From RUG11462 sp051877275 (GTDB lineage Bacteria > Bacillota > Clostridia > Oscillospirales > Acutalibacteraceae), in the NCBI GenBank assembly GCA_051877275.1, contig JBJEIS010000199.1, forward strand, positions 1 to 6,914: a stretch of DNA of 6,914 nt. Reading direction: 5' to 3'. Each line of letters starts with the position of its first letter. Positions within the stretch are counted from its first letter, which is position 1. The notes under the pieces are model-generated. The model ran no database searches. It had not been told where the DNA came from and was given only the letters and a program-made list of their open reading frames with translations. Positions 1 through 5,143 of this stretch are shown in pieces. A program made the position numbers and the translations under genes.

Positions 1-74
1 TTAGAAAAGAATTCGGGGCTACTCCCGCCGAGTTTCGCGCACTTAATAATGAAGATTATTTTGAATATATGTAA
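1..74 (+). CDS. AraC-family transcriptional regulator, C-terminal end only (partial)
   Basis: The third forward frame is open from the window edge to a TAA at 72-74. It gives 23 residues that begin RKEFGATPAEFRAL and end in a short acidic-aromatic tail (NNEDYFEYM). The pattern K-x-F-G-x-T-P-x-E-F-R is the hallmark end of the second helix-turn-helix of AraC/XylS regulators, where it follows a 'F-x-R-x-F' stretch that would lie upstream of the window. This is recognition from a short motif, so the family is likely but the effector domain and target are unknown. A strong terminator follows the stop within a few bases, which supports this being a real gene end. The gene is cut by the window boundary, not visibly broken. 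Confidence 0.72.
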   Translation, partial: RKEFGATPAEFRALNNEDYFEYM

Positions 75-77
75 TAA

Positions 78-110
78 AAAAGGCTTCCGAATTTTTTTCG
101 GAAGTCTTTT
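78..110 (+). terminator. Intrinsic terminator of the AraC-like gene, possibly bidirectional
   Basis: The arms GGCTTCCGA (82-90) and TCGGAAGTC (98-106) pair over nine positions with one G-T wobble. The loop is a 7-base T-rich stretch (91-97). The stem is extended by A residues (78-81) pairing with T residues (107-110), which also provide the T tract. It begins four bases after the stop codon at 72-74. The A tract on the left means it could also stop transcription arriving from the minus strand, which matters because degV points toward it. Confidence 0.9.
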
Positions 111-175
111 AAGATTATGCCTGGTTTTTGTCATATTCTCACCGCCCTACGAATGTAAAGAATATACGGCATTTC

Positions 176-234
176 GGGAACAATACCTCAGGCAAATGTG
201 TAGCATTTGACTGCTCCCTTTAGGCAAGGGAGCC
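176..234. repeat. Dispersed intergenic repeat (REP/MITE-like), two-hairpin type
   Basis: Two perfect hairpins stand side by side. The first pairs CAAATG (193-198) with CATTTG (204-209) around a 5-base loop. The second pairs GCTCCCTT (213-220) with AAGGGAGC (226-233) around a 5-base loop. They are preceded by GGAACAATACCTCAGG (177-192). From memory, this order (GGAACAATCCCTCAG-like end, a variable hairpin, then an AAGGGAGCC-like hairpin) matches a dispersed intergenic repeat seen in many gut Firmicutes genomes. The variable middle hairpin with conserved flanks is typical of such elements. The identity rests on recall, while the hairpins are seen directly. Confidence 0.65.
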
Positions 235-271
235 TTTGTGGGTATACTCTTTGCCGATGAATACCCACAAA
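235..271. repeat. Perfect 11-base inverted repeat
   Basis: TTTGTGGGTAT (235-245) is the exact reverse complement of ATACCCACAAA (261-271), separated by 15 bases. It directly abuts the preceding two-hairpin repeat. Neither side is followed by a T tract, so it is not a standard terminator. It may be part of the same dispersed repeat or the ends of a small insertion. Confidence 0.7.
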
Positions 272-285
272 ACCAATAAATAAAA

Positions 286-346
286 GTCATTATGACGAAT
301 GTCAGCAATGTCGTGCGTTTATTAAGCTTTTGTCATAATGACGGAT
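286..346. repeat. Pair of 11-base perfect palindromes (GTCATWATGAC), 46 bases apart
   Basis: GTCATTATGAC (286-296) and GTCATAATGAC (332-342) are each perfect palindromes around one central base, and each is the exact reverse complement of the other. They also read as direct repeats: GTCATTATGACGAAT (286-300) and GTCATAATGACGGAT (332-346) agree at 13 of 15 positions. They could pair with each other as an 11-base stem with a 35-base loop, be two sites for a dimeric protein, or mark repeat ends. Their position between two gene 3' ends argues against an ordinary operator. Confidence 0.7.
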
Positions 347-425
347 AAAGAACATTCGATGATTTGACAGGAGATAACTCTGCAAGTTTAGGCGACGATG
401 TCAGCCGAGTAGTTCACAGGGGATT

Positions 426-445
426 TTTAAGGGTTCACCCTTAAA
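426..445. repeat. Perfect 8-base hairpin, weak terminator-like on plus strand
   Basis: TTTAAGGG (426-433) pairs with CCCTTAAA (438-445) around the 4-base loop TTCA. On the plus strand a run of five T residues begins only six bases after the stem, so terminator activity would be weak at best. Confidence 0.6.
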
Positions 446-454
446 TGTCTTTTT

Positions 455-480
455 GTACCTTTTTGACAAGAAAAAGGTAC
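455..480. repeat. Perfect 10-base inverted repeat
   Basis: GTACCTTTTT (455-464) is the exact reverse complement of AAAAAGGTAC (471-480), with a 6-base loop GACAAG. No T tract follows on either strand, so it is not a classic terminator. The sequence around TTTTTGACAAGAAAAAG resembles short stretches that recur in spacers of gut Clostridia, which is a recollection, not a measurement. Confidence 0.65.
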
Positions 481-512
481 TGTCTGTGAAAGCAGGCATA
501 TAACTTATTAAT

Positions 513-591
513 GGCGGGAGCAAGCCCCACCCTACTGATAAATAGAAGTATCAGCTACATTGACAACGGGAGCGCAATACGCTCGCCTACA
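513..591. repeat. Two degenerate GC-rich repeat copies around a small hairpin
   Basis: CGGGAGC occurs at 515-521 and again at 567-573. Each copy is closed by a similar end, CCACCCTAC (526-534) and TCGCCTAC (583-590). The second copy contains the hairpin GAGCG-CAATA-CGCTC (570-584). Between them CTGATA (535-540) pairs with TATCAG (549-554). The pattern resembles the widespread 'GGGCGAGC...GCTCGCCCCTAC' intergenic repeats of Firmicutes. A further CGCCCTAC occurs at 143-150. Confidence 0.5.
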
Positions 592-664
592 AAGACAAAC
601 AATGTTGTGAGGGCGACACAAGGAATAAAACATTACACCATATTCATTGGGAGAAATGAAAAAA

Positions 665-1519
665 CTATCTGATTTTTTCAATGTATAGAATACCTAGGGT
701 GTTAGGTCCGCAGTGTACCGAAACCGTACATCCGGCTGTTGAAGTATAAATATTTTTAAAACCGTAGTTATTTCTTATATACTCAACCATTTCGTCTACA
801 ATATACATATTTTCGTCATCCATTGTGTGGGTAATAAAAACTTTATCGGGATTTATTTTGTCAAAATCCGCGAGTTTATCCTGAATGTATTTCGGAATAA
901 CATCGGTAATTTTACCGCGATATTTTTTTGCAACGCCCATTTTTCCTTCTGAAACTTCAATACAAGGCTTTAGCTTAAGCAGATTAGCACCAAGAGCCGC
1001 AAGCGCCGAGCAGCGTCCGCCTTTATATAAAAACTCAAGCGTGTCAATTACAAATGAAGAGCGAACATAAGGCTTTAATTCTTCAATTTTTTCATAAATC
1101 TCTTTAGCCGATAAGCCTTGATCGCGTAAGTCGCAGGCAGTTAAAATGAGAAGTCCGATTCCTGTTGAAAGATTTTGCGAATCAATCGAGTAAACTTCTT
1201 CTCTTTCCTCTGCCGCAAGACGAGCATTAGTAAAGGTTGAGCTCATTTGCGAGCTGATTGTAAAATTAACAACACCGTCGTTTTCAGGCAGAGAATCGAA
1301 AAATTCGCCCCATTCTGCAATGTTTGCCGCAGCGGTTTTCAAAAGCTTGCCTGTTTTTTTCTGATACTCAAAAACATCCTTTGCTTTAATTTCAAGTCCG
1401 TCTTTTTTTGATTCGGTATCCGAAACAATATTAAGCGGAAGAACTTTAATATCATATTTTTCGATGAGTTCAGGTGATAAATCACTTGTGCTGTCTGTTG
1501 TGATAATGATTTTTTTCAT
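665..1519 (-). CDS. DegV family protein (fatty-acid-binding)
   Basis: DegV proteins are two-domain cytoplasmic proteins that hold a single fatty acid; one group (FakB) presents it to the kinase FakA for phosphorylation and use in phospholipids. This protein shows the family marks in order (numbered from the start chosen here, 284 residues): TDSTSDL at 8-14, ISSQMSSTF at 88-96 with a serine expected at the carboxylate site, DTLEFLYKGGRC at 159-170, and the C-terminal TAGCTVSVHCGPNTLG at 261-276. The usual TSQPS-type loop reads TAAAN here (62-66), keeping the threonine only. The upstream ATG at 1528 has AAAAGGA touching it, too close to serve, whereas the ATG at 1519 sits 9 bases after that site, so I chose 1519. 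It is a single gene under its own promoter at 1563-1591. No fakA-like gene is in the window, so the FakB role is unproven. The family call is secure. Confidence 0.95.
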   Translation of the reverse strand: MKKIIITTDSTSDLSPELIEKYDIKVLPLNIVSDTESKKDGLEIKAKDVFEYQKKTGKLLKTAAANIAEWGEFFDSLPENDGVVNFTISSQMSSTFTNARLAAEEREEVYSIDSQNLSTGIGLLILTACDLRDQGLSAKEIYEKIEELKPYVRSSFVIDTLEFLYKGGRCSALAALGANLLKLKPCIEVSEGKMGVAKKYRGKITDVIPKYIQDKLADFDKINPDKVFITHTMDDENMYIVDEMVEYIRNNYGFKNIYTSTAGCTVSVHCGPNTLGILYIEKIR

Positions 1520-1562
1520 TTTTACCATTCCTTTTAATTTTGAATAGAATAAATTTAATTAT

Positions 1563-1591
1563 ATTATATCAAACTGCTTAAATTTTTACAA
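1563..1591 (-). promoter_or_regulatory. Sigma-A type promoter for degV
   Basis: On the minus strand, TTGTAA (1591-1586) is followed by exactly 17 bases and then TATAAT (1568-1563), a perfect -10 hexamer. Transcription should begin near 1556, giving a leader of about 37 bases to the ATG at 1519. The spacing and -10 are consensus; only the last part of the -35 departs from TTGACA. Confidence 0.75.
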
Positions 1592-1610
1592 TAAAAATTT
1601 AATAAATTTA

Positions 1611-1639
1611 TGGAATTTGAATTTAAAGTATGTTATAAT
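1611..1639 (+). promoter_or_regulatory. Extended -10 promoter for the tepA-like/ftsK operon
   Basis: TGTTATAAT (1631-1639) fits an extended -10 (TG-N-TATAAT). A weak -35, TGGAAT, lies at 1611-1616 with 17-base spacing. A second TATAAT at 1648-1653 lacks a good -35. Transcription would start near 1646, leaving a leader of about 78 bases before the ATG at 1724. It is divergent from the degV promoter, with the two -35 regions about 20 bases apart. Confidence 0.55.
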
Positions 1640-1723
1640 GTATTTTGTATAATTATCATTTGGGTTAATAACCGTTTTTTTGAGCATAATATAGTTATAT
1701 TTTGAACAAAGGATTGGTTAAAT

Positions 1724-2479
1724 ATGAGTTCCGATATTATAGAAAATCCAAATGATGACAGCAGAAACAGTGAAAATAATGAAAACGATAACGAAAATCT
1801 TTCGCAAAGAAACGAGGATATAAAAGAGTTCGGCTCGGTAGTTACCGATAAAGACTCGCCGATTCATTGCTTAAGCATTATCGGTCAGATTGAAGGGCAT
1901 TATATTCTTCCGTCTTCCAACAAAACAACAAAGTATGAGCATGTTATTCCTTTGCTTGTGGCGGTTGAGGAAGCAGAAAACATAAAAGGTCTTTTGGTTA
2001 TTTTAAATACCGTCGGCGGTGATGTTGAAGCAGGACTTGCTATTGCAGAGCTTATCGCAGGAATGAAAAAACCGGTGGTTTCGCTGGTGCTGGGCGGCGG
2101 TCATTCAATTGGTGTACCGCTTGCGGTGTGCGCCGACCGTTCGTTTATCGTTCCGTCTGCCACAATGACCGTACATCCGGTCAGAATGAGCGGGCTTGTT
2201 GTCGGCGTTCCGCAGACATACAGTTATTTTGAAAAAATGCAAGACAGAATTGTTAAATTCATAACCGCGAATTCAGCTATTTCGGAAGAGGTTTTAAGAA
2301 AAATGCTTCATAATACAACCGAGCTGGCTACCGATATAGGTACGGTTTTAAACGGTAAAGAAGCGGTTGAATGCGGACTTATTGACAATATCGGTTCTTT
2401 GTCCGACGCGATAGATTGTCTGTATAAACTGATAGATGAAAAGGAGAATCAAAATTTTGGCACAGAAAAAGAGGGCTAA
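1724..2479 (+). CDS. tepA: ClpP-like serine peptidase homologue, TepA type
   Basis: The 251-residue product has the ClpP/crotonase fold signatures: LLVILNTVGGDVEAG at 90-104 (substrate-groove strand), GGGHSIG at 124-130 with Ser128 in the nucleophile position, MTVHPVRMSG at 148-157 with His151 as the matching base, and EAVECGLIDNIG at 213-224 near the end of the ClpP domain. The third catalytic acid is not obvious from alignment by eye. Residues 1-45 are a polar Asn/Glu/Asp-rich extension that looks disordered. No signal peptide or membrane segment is seen. TepA of Bacillus was described as aiding protein translocation, but its substrate is poorly known. The start is supported by AAAGGA at 1708-1713, ten bases upstream. 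The gene overlaps ftsK by 23 bases. A tepA neighbour upstream of spoIIIE is familiar from Bacillus, where a small ylzJ gene lies between; here nothing intervenes. Other ClpP-like subfamilies remain possible. Confidence 0.85.
   Translation: MSSDIIENPNDDSRNSENNENDNENLSQRNEDIKEFGSVVTDKDSPIHCLSIIGQIEGHYILPSSNKTTKYEHVIPLLVAVEEAENIKGLLVILNTVGGDVEAGLAIAELIAGMKKPVVSLVLGGGHSIGVPLAVCADRSFIVPSATMTVHPVRMSGLVVGVPQTYSYFEKMQDRIVKFITANSAISEEVLRKMLHNTTELATDIGTVLNGKEAVECGLIDNIGSLSDAIDCLYKLIDEKENQNFGTEKEG
2439..2459 (+). promoter_or_regulatory. Ribosome-binding site that fixes the TTG start of ftsK
   Basis: AAAAGGAGA (2439-2447), inside the tepA-like gene, stands 10 bases before a TTG at 2457-2459. The in-frame ATG at 2436-2438 lies directly upstream of this site and has no Shine-Dalgarno of its own (preceding bases TATAAACTGATAG). 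From the TTG the protein begins M-A-Q-K-K-R, a normal FtsK/SpoIIIE-like start. Confidence 0.8.
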
Positions 2480-5087
2480 CACAAGAAAGAAAAAAGCCGA
2501 AAAAGCAAAATACGGCAAACAGATTAAAGCGATAATTATTATGGCGGTTGCTGTATTTATGCTTGCTATTGTGCTTATACCAAATAAAAATCTCGGCGGC
2601 TTCGGAGCAGGGGTAAAAAGCTTTTGCTTCGGCTTGTTTGGATTTTGCACTTACATATTACCCGTTGTTCTCGGCTATATTGCAATTATGCTTGCTTTTG
2701 AGAAAAAAAGCGAAAACAAGGTTACATTTATCTTTGCATCGCTTTTTGCTTTGTTTTTAGATACCGCTTTTGAAATTTTCGGTCATAAAATTGCCGATAC
2801 AGGCTTTTTCGGCTATGTCGGCGAAAGCTTTAAAATCGGCTATGATTCGTTCGGCGGTGGTGTTTTAGGCAGCCTTTTGGGCTATCCGTTTTTAAAATTT
2901 TTAGGTGATCCGCTTGCAAATATTACTATCATAATTCTTATAACGGTTGCACTTATGATTACAACAGGTACAACCTTGCAGCGCGTGGGTGTTTTCGCTA
3001 AAAAAACAGGTGAAAAAGCTCAGCAGATACATAATGATACCAAAGAGTGGCTCGCGCAGCGTCAGGAAGAAAAAGAGCTTGAGGAAGCGGCTAAAAAACC
3101 GAAGTTCAATGTTGATGTACCGCTTGACGATATGACTGACCACCCGAAGGTTTTAGATGAGTTTTATGATGAAAACGGCAAAGTTAAAAAGTCTAAAAAG
3201 AAAAAAGAGAAAATAAACTCTGCTATTGATATTCCGGTTGACGAGCCGGTAAAAGACTCTGAAAAGTCAGCGGCTGCTGCTTCTGCAAATAATGCTTTGG
3301 CGGCTGATGAAGCAAACGCAAAAGATAAAAAGGCGAAAAAACAGTCAAAAGCACCTATTCCCGATAATATGCCAAAGAAAACCACTATTTCCGAGAGTGC
3401 TGAAAATTATGAGTTTCCGCCGCTTGAGCTTCTTTCTCAAACTAAAAATGCTAATGCAGAGTTGGTTGACGCCGAGCTTAAATCAAATTGCGAACTGCTT
3501 GTTAATGTTTTAAAAAGCTTCGGTGTTGAGGTGCGAGTTACAGGCTATTCGCGCGGCCCTTCGGTAACAAGATATGAAATTCAGCCGTCTGTCGGCGTTC
3601 GTATCAGCAAAATTACGGGGCTTGCCGATGATATTGCGTTGCAGCTTCGCGCTCAAAGTATAAGAATTTCGCCTATTCCGAATAAATCTTCAATCGGTAT
3701 TGAAGTACCGAATACCAATAGCGCAACAGTCGGAATGAGAGATATTTTAGCTTCCGATGAATTTAAAAATTCAAAATCAAAGCTTCTTGTTGCGCTCGGC
3801 AAAGATGTTACAGGGCAGACGGCATATTGCGATATTTCAAAAATGCCTCACTTGCTTGTTGCGGGTACAACAGGTTCCGGTAAATCGGTTTGCTTAAACT
3901 CTATGATAATGTCTATTCTTTACCGTGCAACGCCTGATGAAGTAAAATTTGTTATGATCGACCCGAAAGCAGTTGAGTTTCCTGTTTATAACGGTATACC
4001 TCACCTTCTTGTTCCGGTTGTAACTGATTCGCGCAAGGCTGCGGGTGCTTTAGGCTGGGCAGTTGTAGAAATGGAAAAGCGTTATAAATTACTTGCAGAA
4101 AACGGCGTTAGAAACATAGGCGGTTATAATGAGCTTTGCAAGAAAAATCCTGAACTTGATCCTATGCCGCATATTGTTATTATTATAGATGAGTTTGCGG
4201 ATTTGATGATGGTTGCAGGTAACGAGGTTGAAAGCTCTGTCTGCCGTATTGCACAAAAAGCGCGTGCCGCAGGTATGCACCTTGTTATTGCTACACAAAG
4301 ACCGAGTGCAGATATTTTTACCGGTCTTATTAAATCTAATATTCCGTCGCGAATTGCGCTTTCTGTTTCATCAAAGGTCAATTCGCAGATTATTATTGAT
4401 ATGCTCGGCGCCGAAAAGCTTCTCGGAAAGGGCGATATGCTGTATCTGCCTATCGGCGCGCAAAAGCCGCACCGTATTCAGGGCTGTTTCGTCAGCGATG
4501 AAGAGGTAAAAAATGTTGCCGAGTTTATTTCCGCTCATTCCGAAGAAAATGAGTATGACCAGGAGGTTATCTGCGAAATCGAGCGCCAGGCAGCCGAAGA
4601 CGATACCAAAAAATCAGGCTCGTTTGATAATTTCGGCGGCGGTGATTATGACGCGCGAATTAATGAGGCTATCGAGGTTGTGGTTGAAGCCGGAATGTGT
4701 TCGACCTCGCTTTTACAGAGAAAGTTAAAGCTTGGTTATGCCCGCGCGGCAAGAATTGTTGATGAAATGGAAGAAAAGGGTATTGTAGGTCCGCATCAGG
4801 GTTCAAAGCCGAGAGAAGTGCTTATTACAAAACAGCAGTGGATTGAAATGCAGACAAGCGGCGTTGTTTCAACACAAAAAGCCGAGCCTGCACCGCAACA
4901 GCTGTCTTTTGATGATACTTTGGATGATGACATCGGTGAAAATCAGGATGATTTTGATGACGATGAAATTCAATCAGAGCCTGAAAATGTTGTGTTTACC
5001 GATGATAATGAACCGTCGGTGCATCTTGATAAAGATGATAATGAAGACCTTGATTACATAGATGAAGATTTTTTAAACAATATCTAA
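2457..5087 (+). CDS. ftsK: DNA translocase FtsK/SpoIIIE
   Basis: This is a hexameric, membrane-anchored ATPase that moves chromosomal DNA through the closing division or sporulation septum. From the TTG start it has 876 residues, normal for the family. After a basic head, four to five hydrophobic segments lie at roughly 24-43, 55-81, 89-109 and 133-171. A charged Lys/Glu/Ala-rich linker follows (about 180-315), then the alpha part of the motor (about 320-435). The RecA-like beta part has Walker A GTTGSGKS at 470-477, Walker B HIVIIIDEFADLM at 572-584, and the IATQRPSADIFTG sensor stretch at 611-623. The winged-helix gamma domain that reads orienting DNA motifs is at about 729-793, with GYARAARIVDEME typical of it. 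Beyond it is an unusual acidic tail: residues 814-876 hold 26 Asp/Glu among 63 and one Lys. The gene is co-transcribed with the upstream tepA-like gene. Whether it is the vegetative FtsK or the sporulation SpoIIIE cannot be told from sequence alone. Confidence 0.97.
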   Translation: MAQKKRANTRKKKAEKAKYGKQIKAIIIMAVAVFMLAIVLIPNKNLGGFGAGVKSFCFGLFGFCTYILPVVLGYIAIMLAFEKKSENKVTFIFASLFALFLDTAFEIFGHKIADTGFFGYVGESFKIGYDSFGGGVLGSLLGYPFLKFLGDPLANITIIILITVALMITTGTTLQRVGVFAKKTGEKAQQIHNDTKEWLAQRQEEKELEEAAKKPKFNVDVPLDDMTDHPKVLDEFYDENGKVKKSKKKKEKINSAIDIPVDEPVKDSEKSAAAASANNALAADEANAKDKKAKKQSKAPIPDNMPKKTTISESAENYEFPPLELLSQTKNANAELVDAELKSNCELLVNVLKSFGVEVRVTGYSRGPSVTRYEIQPSVGVRISKITGLADDIALQLRAQSIRISPIPNKSSIGIEVPNTNSATVGMRDILASDEFKNSKSKLLVALGKDVTGQTAYCDISKMPHLLVAGTTGSGKSVCLNSMIMSILYRATPDEVKFVMIDPKAVEFPVYNGIPHLLVPVVTDSRKAAGALGWAVVEMEKRYKLLAENGVRNIGGYNELCKKNPELDPMPHIVIIIDEFADLMMVAGNEVESSVCRIAQKARAAGMHLVIATQRPSADIFTGLIKSNIPSRIALSVSSKVNSQIIIDMLGAEKLLGKGDMLYLPIGAQKPHRIQGCFVSDEEVKNVAEFISAHSEENEYDQEVICEIERQAAEDDTKKSGSFDNFGGGDYDARINEAIEVVVEAGMCSTSLLQRKLKLGYARAARIVDEMEEKGIVGPHQGSKPREVLITKQQWIEMQTSGVVSTQKAEPAPQQLSFDDTLDDDIGENQDDFDDDEIQSEPENVVFTDDNEPSVHLDKDDNEDLDYIDEDFLNNI

Positions 5088-5143
5088 AAGCGTTGTGTAA
5101 TACTAAATAATAACGGTTTTATTTAAAAAACGAGGTAAATAGT

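Larger units (their letters stand above)
112..664. other. Gene-free convergent spacer rich in small inverted repeats
   Basis: These roughly 550 bases lie between the terminator of the AraC-like gene and the stop codon of degV, so both neighbours end here. I see no open frame with a ribosome-binding site and protein-like composition on either strand, and no tRNA or recognisable riboswitch. Instead there are at least seven short inverted repeats, several perfect: 193-209, 213-233, 235-271, 286-342 (two arms), 426-445, 455-480, 535-554 and 570-584. The base composition is more GC-rich and patchier than in the AT-rich spacer at 1529-1723. It is best read as an accumulation of non-coding dispersed repeats; individual parts are listed separately. 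Confidence 0.75.

Noticed and set aside
640..664. Terminator for degV just past its stop codon
   Set aside because: TCATT/AATGA around 642-659 is only five pairs, and no T tract follows it on the minus strand. The A/T terminator at 78-110 could serve only at long range.
112..664. CRISPR array
   Set aside because: The repeats are unlike one another and unevenly spaced, with no recurrent 25-40-base unit and no cas genes.
885..1070. Open frame on the plus strand inside degV
   Set aside because: It is antisense to a well-supported gene, has no ribosome-binding site and no recognisable protein pattern.
1663..1681. GGTT-AAT-AACC followed by seven T residues in the leader of the tepA-like gene, as a possible attenuator
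   Set aside because: The stem is only four base pairs with a 3-base loop, too weak to terminate; no alternative pairing or ligand-binding motif is seen.
4213..4509. Overlapping open frames inside ftsK on both strands
   Set aside because: They are shadows of the conserved FtsK motor frame; their compositions are not protein-like and no translation signals precede them.
5088..5143. Terminator or promoter between ftsK and the FAD oxidoreductase
   Set aside because: AATAA-CGGTT-TTATT (5109-5123) is an all-A/T 5-base stem without a T tract, and no hexamer pair with proper spacing was found, so neither is listed.
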